NCBI GenBank assembly: GCA_040755615.1
Contig: JBFMAL010000054.1
Span: 1 to 7,610 of the forward strand
DNA from: DYEP01 sp040755615
GTDB lineage: Bacteria; Bacillota; Sulfobacillia; DUSP01; DYEP01
Direction: 5' to 3'
Length of the DNA: 7,610 bases
Made by a program: the position numbers and the translations under genes. Positions 1 through 5,934 of this stretch are shown here, piece by piece. Numbering within the stretch: position 1 is the stretch's first letter; each line of letters begins with the position of its first letter. The notes beneath the pieces are model-generated. The model had not been told where the DNA came from and ran no database searches. It was given only the letters and a program-made list of their open reading frames with translations.

Positions 1-135
1 AACGGTTGGCGGGGCTGAAAGAAAGACGTGCAGGTGATCCGGCATCGCTTCCATCTGAATCAGGGTATACCCGTAAGTATCGCAGGTTTCCTCAATGCTA
101 CTTTTAATCACTTCCTCGATTTTACCCTGTATCAT
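1..135 (-). pseudogene. tnpA: IS200/IS605-family TnpA transposase fragment (5' truncated, runs off window)
   Basis: TnpA of this family is a small single-strand-specific HUH/Y1 transposase that cuts and joins element ends through a catalytic tyrosine. The 45 visible residues contain the HUH signature as PDHLHVFLSAPPT (His34 and His36), preceded by GKIEEVIKSSIEET and YGYTLIQMEAMPD, all typical of the family. The N-terminal 25-30 residues normally found before GKIEE are absent: the frame is closed by a TAA four codons before the first ATG, and no ribosome binding site precedes it. The catalytic tyrosine would lie beyond the left edge, so it cannot be checked. It lies immediately downstream of the lipoprotein remnant on the same strand. 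I read it as an IS fragment rather than an active gene; the family assignment is firm, the truncation is inferred from usual family length. Confidence 0.75.
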
Positions 136-136
136 C

Positions 137-342
137 CTACACTGTTATCTCAGCTTCACCTTCGTCCACAAAGGTATCCTCTTCGGCGCCAGAAGTCTGA
201 TCCAGAGATACGACTTTTCCGGTGGCATCAATTGTGAGTTTAAAGCCATCTGCTGAGAGCTTCTCACGCGTTTCCATCGCGACACACCCTGAAAGTATTA
301 ACAGCAGTAAGCCCGTTATGCAATGAGAGTCGTTGTTTTCAT
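137..342 (-). pseudogene. Short lipoprotein gene with frameshifted signal peptide
   Basis: The start at 342 has a good ribosome binding site, GGGGAG at 349-354 with a 6-nt gap. It reads MKTTTLIA and then hits TAA. One frame over, the sequence continues as ITGLLLLILSGCVAMET, a textbook lipoprotein signal with lipobox LSGC, followed by about 40 polar acidic residues (including DGFKLTIDATGKVVSLDQ) to a TAG at 137-139. Supplying a single missing base at about position 319 would restore one continuous lipoprotein of about 68 residues. The product would be an outer-leaflet-anchored small protein; no domain is recognised. Being so short and abutting a truncated transposase, it may also have lost its original C-terminus. 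A sequencing error rather than a true mutation is possible. Confidence 0.45.
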
Positions 343-360
343 TTCATGCTCCCCTTGAAG

Positions 361-640
361 TAGTTTCTTCATGTACCGGAAGGCATCCCTATTATTAAGT
401 AGTAAAAAGTCTTCTTGTACTTCGTCCTGCTGTATACTCTAGTCCGGTCTGGAAGCAGGTTGGTTTTCTCTGGATATTCTAGCAGATCCGCTGTATTGCC
501 TCAATCCATCGTCTGCCAGTATGCCCGCGTTTGCAGTCCCTATGGTACGCAAGTGAAGATGAGCACAGCGGTACCCGGGTTAATGCCATTCGTGACTGTG
601 CTACAACGTTGGCTCAGGGACCAGATTGGGTCATCCGCCG
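361..640. other. Intergenic stretch without recognisable genes
   Basis: Both strands were read. An 83-codon plus-strand frame (415-666) exists, but it has no ribosome binding site and no domain-like pattern, and its composition is irregular; I do not call it a gene. The minus strand shows an AT-rich patch at about 393-410 (TTAATAATA when read on that strand) that could be part of a promoter for the lipoprotein remnant, but no convincing -35 partner is seen. Confidence 0.3.
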
Positions 641-735
641 GACTCTGGCTTGGAGCTCACCGATGACCCTGTGATCGCTACCAAAGTCAAAATGTGATCG
701 ACGAACGATTTGTCTCATCGGTGGAGTTTGCTACT
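641..735 (+). pseudogene. Possible BON-domain remnant
   Basis: From 641 the frame reads DSGLELTDDPVIATKVKM and then stops. After a shift at 695-696 another frame continues IDERFVSSVEFAT to a TGA at 736-738. Put together, the pattern DDPxIxTKVKxxLxDERVxSxxF resembles the first half of a BON domain, a small lipid- or envelope-associated module found in periplasmic proteins. A 4-base deletion after the ATG at 692 would explain the break. The match is short and made by eye, so it is only a tentative remnant. Confidence 0.25.
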
Positions 736-764
736 TGACGTGCAGCGATTATTATCACTATAAT
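735..764 (+). promoter_or_regulatory. Strong sigma-70/sigma-A-type promoter upstream of cooS
   Basis: TTGACG at 735-740 and a perfect TATAAT at 759-764, separated by 18 bp. The expected transcription start is about 771, giving a leader of about 240 nt before the cooS start codon. No other gene lies between, so cooS is the natural target. The match to consensus is seen directly; activity is inferred. Confidence 0.6.
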
Positions 765-834
765 AATGCTGTATGTAATAGCATTAAATAGTCCTATATC
801 AGGCGACGGTTTACGGGGTAGGTGCTTGCAAACG

Positions 835-904
835 AAGCGTCTGGCGGATAAGAAAGCGTCTCCCCGGAAACAGCCCGGCTGCTGCATTCAAGCATCTGGC
901 GCAT
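835..904 (+). repeat. Imperfect direct repeats in the cooS leader
   Basis: AAGCGTCTGGCGGAT at 835-849 recurs as AAGCATCTGGCGCAT at 890-904 (13 of 15 bases identical, 55-bp period). A shorter copy, AAGCGTCT, lies at 854-861 between them. They may be protein-binding sites or RNA structure elements; no family is recognised. Confidence 0.5.
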
Positions 905-932
905 GCCTTATTTCCGCCGTATGGCAGGGGGA

Positions 933-948
933 GGTGACCCTGTTCACA
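933..948. promoter_or_regulatory. CRP/FNR-family operator-like palindrome before cooS
   Basis: GGTGA-N6-TCACA fits the TGTGA-N6-TCACA pattern of CRP/FNR-superfamily regulators, the superfamily that includes the CO sensor CooA. Its centre (940.5) is 71 bp before the cooS start codon. A weak -10-like TATTAC at 974-979 would place the site near -45, close to the position used by class II activators, so a second regulated promoter is possible. The palindrome is seen directly; the regulator is not in the window. Confidence 0.45.
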
Positions 949-1011
949 CAGCGCTTTTGACGGATATCACAAGTATTACCAAGTTAACTAACCTGGGAGG
1001 GTCATAGCAGA

Positions 1012-2907
1012 ATGAACGTCTGCCACACGTGTACATCTGCATCGTGCTACTCAGCACACAAAAGTACCAACGAAATGTATGAGCGTACCCGGAATCTGGG
1101 TATCACCACGGTCTTTGACAGGTGGGAAGCCCAGCAGCCCCAATGCGGTTTTGGCCTGCAGGGATTATGTTGCCAGCTGTGCAGCCACGGTCCGTGCCGC
1201 ATCACTGCTCGCGCCGACAGGGGCATATGCGGCGCCACAGCCGACACCATAGTGGCCAGGAACCTAGTGCGCCTCGCGGTTCATGGCGCTGCGGCATACG
1301 CGCATCACCTCGAGGAGCTGGCAAGGACCCTGAAGGCGACGGCCAAAGGCCAGACCCCATTCAGGATTGGCGATCCAGGCAAACTGCGCGAAGTGGCAAA
1401 CTTGATAGGCCTTGATACTCGCAAGTCAGACGAACAACTCGCAGTGGCACTATCAGATGCCATACTCTCTGAACTGCGTAAGGGCAGCGACGAGCGGCTG
1501 TCACTGGTTGACGTACTCGCCCCCGCGTCCCGAAAAAAGGCGTGGGAAGACCTGGGGGTCATACCAGGAGGCGTTTTATCCGAGATTCGGGACGCACTGA
1601 CCAAATCTATGACGAACATTAATACCGACCCAACAGATCTCTTGCTCACAGCGATAAGGCTCTCTCTTGCTACCGGTTATATGGGTCTTGTAGGTACCGT
1701 TACTGTTCAGGATATCCTTCTTGGCTCGCCGGCGATAGTTGAAAGCGAGGCAGACCTGGGCATCATCGACCCAGAGACAGTAAACATCGTCGCCCACGGT
1801 CATGTGCCGTTCATGGCCACCGCAGTCATTCAGGCGAGCAAGAAGCCTGAACTCCTCGATCTTGCCAGGGAGGCCGGGGCATCCGGTATCAAGGTTTACG
1901 GTTCTATGTGTACGGGCCAGGAACTCATGCAGCGTTCTGCTACCAGCACAAGGGGTTTTGCAGGTCAGCTCGGTAACTGGCTGGCACAGGAATACTACGT
2001 GGCAACCGGCGCGGTAGACCTGGTGATGATGGATATGAACTGCTCAATCCCCGGGCTCAAAACAGCAGCGGACCACTTCCATACAAGACTTGTAAGCGTG
2101 GACCGCATCGTCCGAATGGACGGTGTCAAGGACCACGTGGACTATGATCCTGAGAAGGTAGCCGACCAGGCAGTTCATCTTGTCAGGATGGCGATCGATG
2201 CGTTCAAAGACCGCCTCCAAAATGTATATATTCCCTCTCGCAGGGCCCGGGTGGTGGCCGGGTTTGGTATTGAGTCCATCCTGAAAGCACTGGGAGGCAG
2301 CCTCGATCCGTTGCTCGATGTGATAAAGGCCGGTTCTGTCCGCGGCATCGCTGCAGTAGTCGGGTGTACAAACAACCGGAACGGTCATGACTTCAAGAGC
2401 CTTACCATTATGAGGGAGTTCTTGAAGAATAACGTGCTCGTTATCAGCGCAGGCTGTACCAGCAGCGGAGCCCAAATCGAGAGTCTGATGGATCCGGCAT
2501 CTGCAGATGTATGCGGGGAGAAACTGAGAGACGTCTGCAAGGCTTTAGGTATCCCGCCTGTACTGAACTTCGGGTCGTGTGTAGATATCGGGCGCATTGG
2601 GGCGGCTGTAACGGCCATCGCTGACACCCTGGGCGTAGATCCCAGCCAGCTGCCGGTAGCTGCGTCTGCCCCTGAGTACCTGGAGCAGAAAGCAGTGGCC
2701 GACGGGATTTTCGCGGTGTCTTTCGGGCTGCTCACCCACATCGGTCCTGTACCGCCGGTAACAGGCAGCGAGCTTGTCACGAAGGTCCTTACAGAGGACA
2801 TCGAAAACCTGTTGGGCGGCAAGGTGCTCGTAGAAGAAGATCCGGTGAAGGCCGCATCCATTATGGTCTCCCACATCGATGCGAAGCGTAAGGCGCTGGG
2901 AATCTAG
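1012..2907 (+). CDS. cooS: Anaerobic Ni-containing carbon-monoxide dehydrogenase, catalytic subunit
   Basis: CooS catalyses CO + H2O to CO2 + 2 H+ + 2 electrons, reversibly, as a cytoplasmic homodimer. The 631 residues match the family length (about 620-640). Cluster D cysteines are C45 and C53, cluster B cysteines C54, C57, C62 and C73 (QCGFGLQGLCCQLCSHGPCR then GICGATADTIVARN). Cluster C ligands are His in HGH (262-264), C300 (GSMC), C344 (MDMNC), C452 (VGCTNN), C482 (AGC) and C523 (NFGSCVD). K560, 37 residues after C523, fits the catalytic lysine, and THIGPVPPVTGS (575-586) is conserved. Histidines H91, H98 and H99 suit the proton path. The C62-C73 spacing is shorter than in CODH-II of Carboxydothermus. 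The ribosome binding site GGGAGGG (995-1001) lies 10 nt before ATG. No cooC, cooF, acsB or hydrogenase gene is adjacent, so the electron acceptor is unknown; detoxification, redox balance or energy conservation are all possible. Confidence 0.97.
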   Translation: MNVCHTCTSASCYSAHKSTNEMYERTRNLGITTVFDRWEAQQPQCGFGLQGLCCQLCSHGPCRITARADRGICGATADTIVARNLVRLAVHGAAAYAHHLEELARTLKATAKGQTPFRIGDPGKLREVANLIGLDTRKSDEQLAVALSDAILSELRKGSDERLSLVDVLAPASRKKAWEDLGVIPGGVLSEIRDALTKSMTNINTDPTDLLLTAIRLSLATGYMGLVGTVTVQDILLGSPAIVESEADLGIIDPETVNIVAHGHVPFMATAVIQASKKPELLDLAREAGASGIKVYGSMCTGQELMQRSATSTRGFAGQLGNWLAQEYYVATGAVDLVMMDMNCSIPGLKTAADHFHTRLVSVDRIVRMDGVKDHVDYDPEKVADQAVHLVRMAIDAFKDRLQNVYIPSRRARVVAGFGIESILKALGGSLDPLLDVIKAGSVRGIAAVVGCTNNRNGHDFKSLTIMREFLKNNVLVISAGCTSSGAQIESLMDPASADVCGEKLRDVCKALGIPPVLNFGSCVDIGRIGAAVTAIADTLGVDPSQLPVAASAPEYLEQKAVADGIFAVSFGLLTHIGPVPPVTGSELVTKVLTEDIENLLGGKVLVEEDPVKAASIMVSHIDAKRKALGI

Positions 2908-2932
2908 CAGCAGTATAAGGTGGCGAAGATGA

Positions 2933-2951
2933 AGCACGCGTGAGGCGTGCT
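2933..2951 (+). terminator. Hairpin 26 nt after cooS, possible terminator
   Basis: A perfect inverted repeat AGCACGC-GTGAG-GCGTGCT (7-bp stem, 5-nt loop) begins 26 nt after the cooS stop codon. No T-tract follows, so it is not a classical intrinsic terminator; it may stabilise the 3' end or act with a termination factor. Confidence 0.35.
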
Positions 2952-2980
2952 GGCTGCAGGCTACAGGCTATGTGTTCCTG

Positions 2981-3001
2981 AAAACGGCCAGACAAGTGGC
3001 C
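2981..3001 (-). terminator. Possible intrinsic terminator of the acyl-CoA dehydrogenase gene
   Basis: On the minus strand GGCCA-CTTGTC-TGGCC (2986-3001) is followed by GTTTT (2981-2985), about 80 nt past the dehydrogenase stop codon. The stem is only 5 bp and the T-run short, so the call is weak. A second imperfect GC-rich pairing (GCCTCC with GGAGGC) lies at about 3015-3048. Confidence 0.35.
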
Positions 3002-3082
3002 CTTCGAGGGGAGCCGGGCCTCCAGGGCATTTTCGCCGGGAGGCTCGGTACTCCCCCAAATGCTTGCATAATGACTGTACGT

Positions 3083-4288
3083 CTATTCAAAAGGCCACGG
3101 CGGGAGTTTTACGCGGAGTTCCTTATCCTGCCTGAACCCGAGGGCATAGTCTGCCTGAATCAGCTTTTGGATCTCCCTTGAACCCTCGTAAATGACTGCC
3201 GCCTTGCAGTTGCGGTAGAATCGCTCAACAGGATACTCATCGGAGTACCCGTAAGCACCATGGATCTGGACTGCGTCGGATGCAGCGCGTTCGGACGCAT
3301 CGCATGCCACCCACTTAGCCAGGGCTGTCTCCCTAGTATTACGGATTCCCTTGTTCTTCAGCCATGCGGCCCTCAGCCAGAGGAGTCTTGAAGTCTCATA
3401 CCCCGCAACCATGTTCGCGATCATTTCCTTCACCAGCTGGAACTCGGCGATCGGCCTTTCGAACGCACGGCGGGATAGCGCGTAGCTTTTCGATGCTTCA
3501 AGACACGCCCTGACCAGCCCGGTCGCTCCTGCGGCCACGGTAAACCTCCCCTGGTCCAGCCCGAACATGGCGATCTTAAACCCCTCTCCTTCCTTCCCGA
3601 CGAGGTTCTCAGCCGGTACCTCCACATCATTCATCGAGAAGGAACCTGTATTGCCAGCGCGTATGCCGAGTTTTCCGTGTATCGTGGCGGATGTAAGTCC
3701 CGGCATGCCGCGTTCAAGGATGAACGCAGATATACCTGAGTGGTCGCGGCGCTTCTTCTTCTCCTGATCCGTCCAGGCGAATACGAAGAACACATCAGCC
3801 ACATCAGCCAGGGATATCCACATCTTCTCGCCGTTTAGAATATACTTGTCTCCCTTTTTCACCGCCGTCGACTGGATGGCCACAGCGTCACTACCTGCGT
3901 TGGGTTCTGTCAAACCAAAACAACCGATTCTCTCACCCTTCGCCAGCGGCACAAGGTATTTCTGCTTCTGCTCCTCGGTAGCCCAAGCGGCCAGAGTCAT
4001 GCTGGTGAGCCCGACGTGTACCGACATGATTACGCGGAGGGATGTGTCGACAAACTCCAGTTCCTCACATGCAAGACCCAGGCTCACGTAGTCAAACCCG
4101 CTCCCCCCGTACTTCTCAGGAATACAAATACCCAAAAGCCCCAGATCGGCCATCTTATCGAGGATCGTCCTGTCAAACCTGTGTTCCCGGTCAAGCTCAG
4201 CGATGTAAGGGGCTACCTCCTTTGCCGCAAACTCGCGGACCATCTTCTCGACCATCAGGTGCTCTTCTGTCAGCTCAAAGTCGATCAT
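3083..4288 (-). CDS. Acyl-CoA dehydrogenase (FAD-dependent)
   Basis: Introduces a trans-2,3 double bond into an acyl-CoA using FAD, passing electrons to an electron-transferring flavoprotein in the cytoplasm. At 401 residues it is full length: the helical N-domain begins FELTEEHLMVEKMVREFAAKEV. The beta-domain signature FGLTEPNAGSDA is at about 124-135, with WIS at 157-159. The C-domain carries RRAFERPIAEFQ and QIHGAYGYSDEYPVER (from 341). The catalytic base is E368 in IYEGSREIQ, the usual position in short/medium-chain types. The C-terminal part is reminiscent of dehydrogenases for glutaryl-, benzylsuccinyl- or cyclohexanecarboxyl-type substrates, but the substrate cannot be assigned. I start at the ATG at 4288 because GAGAGG (4298-4303) is 9 nt before it; the ATG at 4297 touches that site. 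No etfAB, thiolase or CoA-ligase gene is adjacent, and it is convergent with cooS. Confidence 0.93.
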   Translation of the reverse strand: MIDFELTEEHLMVEKMVREFAAKEVAPYIAELDREHRFDRTILDKMADLGLLGICIPEKYGGSGFDYVSLGLACEELEFVDTSLRVIMSVHVGLTSMTLAAWATEEQKQKYLVPLAKGERIGCFGLTEPNAGSDAVAIQSTAVKKGDKYILNGEKMWISLADVADVFFVFAWTDQEKKKRRDHSGISAFILERGMPGLTSATIHGKLGIRAGNTGSFSMNDVEVPAENLVGKEGEGFKIAMFGLDQGRFTVAAGATGLVRACLEASKSYALSRRAFERPIAEFQLVKEMIANMVAGYETSRLLWLRAAWLKNKGIRNTRETALAKWVACDASERAASDAVQIHGAYGYSDEYPVERFYRNCKAAVIYEGSREIQKLIQADYALGFRQDKELRVKLPPWPFE

Positions 4289-4324
4289 CGTCCCCATCCT
4301 CTCTTGCGTATTTACGCCGGGATT

Positions 4325-4492
4325 TCACACCTTTACGAAAGGAACGACCTGGACCCGGAAGACCGCCCCCTCCCCATTCTCACACCTGAAGTGACTAATA
4401 TACGGCTGCACATTCTGCCCCAATCTGGCGAAGTATTCTTTGTCTGTCTGAGAAATCCCCCTTGAACCATTTACAATTCTGACAGTCGCCAT
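4325..4492 (-). CDS. Possible small ORF of 55 residues upstream of acyl-CoA dehydrogenase
   Basis: An ATG at 4492 opens 55 codons (begins MATVRIVNGSRGISQTDKEY, ends VFRVQVVPFVKV) closed by TGA at 4325-4327, 36 nt before the dehydrogenase start. An in-frame ATG at 4501 would add three residues. The composition looks protein-like: mixed hydrophilic residues, an Ile/Val-rich C-terminus, one Cys. I do not recognise it. There is no ribosome binding site, but the likely -10 element ends 8 nt before the ATG, so translation could only be leaderless. It could equally be a non-coding leader or a gene remnant. Confidence 0.3.
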   Translation of the reverse strand: MATVRIVNGSRGISQTDKEYFARLGQNVQPYISHFRCENGEGAVFRVQVVPFVKV

Positions 4493-4499
4493 TTGTTGC

Positions 4500-4528
4500 A
4501 TAATACAAGATAGTACTGCTTAACACAA
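4500..4528 (-). promoter_or_regulatory. Candidate promoter for the small ORF and acyl-CoA dehydrogenase
   Basis: Read on the minus strand: TTGTGT (4523-4528), 17-bp spacer, TATTAT (4500-4505). Transcription would begin near 4493, about 205 nt before the dehydrogenase start codon. Optimal spacing and a good -10, but a moderate -35. Confidence 0.4.
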
Positions 4529-4576
4529 ATCCCGTCTTAACCATGGGAATGCCCATTCCTTCAGCAGTGCCTCTCT

Positions 4577-5005
4577 CTACACATCCGTTCTGTGGTTCTC
4601 CCCAATGAACTCCAGTATCCTTCGCTTGATTTCATCTCGCACTTTTCGAAACTCTAACTCAATTTGCTCCTCCGTCCCCGTTGCCTTTGCCGGGTCGGGT
4701 AGCGGCCAGTGGATCCTTCTTACGCCGGGGGGCGTGAGAGGGCACGTCTCCTCAGCGTCTCCGCACAAAGTGATCACCACGTCCATGCGGGAAAGCAAGT
4801 CAGGATCCAGTGGATCCGATGTGTGTGTCGAAATGTCTACCCCGTCTTCCAGCATGACGGATACGGCCCTGGGGTTCACACCTGCAGGACGGGTGCCCGC
4901 GCTCCAGCCCTCCCATTCGGGAGCGAGCGCCTTCATGTAGCCTTCTGCCATCTGGCTTCTGCACGAATTCCCGGTACAGAGAAACATGATCCGTTTCTTT
5001 GGCAC
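4577..5005 (-). CDS. arsC: Arsenate reductase, thioredoxin-coupled (low-molecular-weight phosphatase fold)
   Basis: Reduces arsenate to arsenite in the cytoplasm using a three-cysteine relay recycled by thioredoxin. From the GTG at 5005 the protein has 142 residues, matching the 130-145 of the family. The phosphate-binding loop CTGNSCRS gives Cys10 and Arg16 (C-x5-R). The relay cysteines are in TLCGDAEETCP (Cys81 and Cys88). The general-acid aspartate lies in PLPDPAKATG (Asp104). All catalytic residues are present, so it should be active. GGAGG at 5014-5018 lies 8 nt before the GTG and decides the start. The same frame stays open upstream to a TTG at 5326, described separately. It is near the ArsR and Spy-like genes, which lie on the other strand, suggesting an arsenic response locus. 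Confidence 0.9.
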   Translation of the reverse strand: MPKKRIMFLCTGNSCRSQMAEGYMKALAPEWEGWSAGTRPAGVNPRAVSVMLEDGVDISTHTSDPLDPDLLSRMDVVITLCGDAEETCPLTPPGVRRIHWPLPDPAKATGTEEQIELEFRKVRDEIKRRILEFIGENHRTDV

Positions 5006-5326
5006 TTTTTCACCCTCCACCTTTGGCTCGTTTCGCGCCAGTATTATCGTCGGCCGGTACCGAGCAGGCAAAGCGGCCCGTAACTGCTGCCCGGCATTCA
5101 ACACCAAGTCCCAGTACTTTTGCTTTCGATTCCTATTAGCCTTGTACCTGCAGCAAACCATGTGCAGACGGGTGCTATCAAGAGCGTGTCGACGCTCGGG
5201 ATTTTCCTCTTTTTGTCGTTTAATCAATGGATACAGATCGTTTGGATTTTCATTAAGGACTCGCCAAACAATGGTTAAAGTCTGAGAGTAAAATTGGTCC
5301 TGGTAGAAGATGAGAGACGGCGTCAA
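5006..5326 (-). other. Unrecognised in-frame extension upstream of arsC (107 codons)
   Basis: The arsC frame remains open from a TTG at 5326, and without a start codon even further, to a TGA near 5357-5360. It encodes sequence such as FYSQTLTIVWRVLNENPNDL and YWDLVLNAGQQLRAALPARY, which looks like real helical, basic protein but belongs to no family I recognise. No ribosome binding site precedes the TTG; the sequence there is the complement of one. Options are an N-terminal fusion domain making a 249-residue protein, the tail of a lost gene read into arsC, or chance. A 143-codon arsC with its own strong ribosome binding site argues that the extension is dispensable. Confidence 0.4.
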
Positions 5327-5350
5327 AGGAGGTGGAACGCTCGAGACGTC

Positions 5351-5378
5351 GTTACATCAGACGAAAAAAGGATATAAA
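5351..5378 (+). promoter_or_regulatory. Weak candidate promoter for the Spy-like gene
   Basis: GTTACA (5351-5356), 16-bp spacer, TATAAA (5373-5378). The predicted start near 5385 would leave a leader of only about 17 nt, just including the ribosome binding site. Tentative. Confidence 0.3.
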
Positions 5379-5401
5379 CTTGAGAAAGGAGTGTTTGAGT
5401 A

Positions 5402-5896
5402 ATGCGGAATCTGTTGATTATCGGGTTGGTGTCGGTCATGGTGTTAGGGGCTACGGGTCTTGCGCTCGCAGCTCCCTGGGGAGGACTGGGCCGTGGAGAC
5501 AAGATGCTCGGTACTGAAGACTGTGTGATTGCTGACTTGAACCTCAGCGATGAACAGGTGAGCCAGATTCAGGAGATCCATAGTAGCGCGTTTGAGAGAC
5601 TCAGCAGCATCAGGAACGCTTTGTTTGAGAAGATGTTTGAGCTCAGGAACATGAGATGGCAGAAGCAGCCTGACGCCAAGGCAGCCGAGGCGCTCCAGGC
5701 AGAAATCACCACACTCCGGGAGCAGATGAAACAGGTCCAACAAGAGATGCTTGAGGCACGAAACTCGGTATTGACAGAGGAGCAGCTGGAGAAGCTGAGC
5801 CAGGCACGTGCATCGCACAGCGAACGCGTCAAACGGGGTGGCCTGAGGTACAATCGGGGGTCCGCACCCGGTATGGCAACGACAGGCTCACTGTAA
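5402..5896 (+). CDS. Spy/CpxP-like periplasmic or secreted LTxxQ-motif protein
   Basis: Members of this family (Spy, CpxP, ZraP and related metal-stress proteins) are small helical envelope proteins acting as chaperones or metal-responsive sensors or buffers. The 164-residue product starts with a classical signal peptide (MRNLLIIGLV..., hydrophobic core 4-20, cleavage likely after ALA at 21-23). The mature part is helical and rich in Glu and Gln, with the two hallmark repeats LNLSDEQVSQIQEI (46-59) and LTEEQLEKL (124-132) flanking a coiled-coil-like stretch (about 66-120). Cys41 is the only cysteine in the mature part. The tail (from 140) is basic and disordered. AAAGGAG at 5385-5391 is 10 nt before ATG. 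It lies divergent to arsC and upstream of arsR, so a role in envelope stress caused by arsenic or metals is a reasonable inference. Confidence 0.82.
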   Translation: MRNLLIIGLVSVMVLGATGLALAAPWGGLGRGDKMLGTEDCVIADLNLSDEQVSQIQEIHSSAFERLSSIRNALFEKMFELRNMRWQKQPDAKAAEALQAEITTLREQMKQVQQEMLEARNSVLTEEQLEKLSQARASHSERVKRGGLRYNRGSAPGMATTGSL

Positions 5897-5912
5897 GCAT
5901 CACATGTGGGTT

Positions 5913-5934
5913 GAGGGAGGGGTTCCCCTCCCTC
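5913..5934 (+). terminator. Long GC-rich hairpin after the Spy-like gene
   Basis: GAGGGAGGGG-TT-CCCCTCCCTC is a perfect 10-bp inverted repeat starting 17 nt after the stop codon; sterically the loop would be GGTTCC or similar. A C-rich run rather than a T-tract follows, so termination is plausible but not classical. Confidence 0.45.

Larger units (their letters stand above)
771..1011 (+). promoter_or_regulatory. Long untranslated leader of cooS
   Basis: About 240 nt lie between the expected transcription start and the cooS start codon. The region holds three copies of AAGCRTCT (835, 854, 890), possible pairing of CGGGG (about 815-819) with CCCCG (862-866), and a CRP/FNR-like palindrome near the 3' end. 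It does not match the conserved cores of the cobalamin, NiCo, molybdenum-cofactor or cyclic-di-GMP riboswitches as I know them. A 64-codon frame starting at 766 lacks a ribosome binding site and overlaps the promoter, so it is not called. The length and the repeats suggest regulation, but its nature is unknown. Confidence 0.4.

Noticed and set aside
415..666. 83-codon plus-strand frame
   Set aside because: No ribosome binding site and no domain pattern; the short BON-like signal lies in a different frame.
766..960. 64-codon plus-strand frame in the cooS leader
   Set aside because: Its ATG lies at the promoter with no ribosome binding site, and the translation shows no protein-like pattern.
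4546..4559. GGAAT-GCCC-ATTCC hairpin after arsC
   Set aside because: A 5-bp AT-containing stem without a T-tract is too weak to call as a terminator.
5325..5334. AAAGGAGGTG, a perfect ribosome-binding-site sequence on the plus strand
   Set aside because: No start codon lies at a usable distance, and the Spy-like gene has its own site (5385-5391). The stretch is probably a chance complement of minus-strand codons upstream of arsC.
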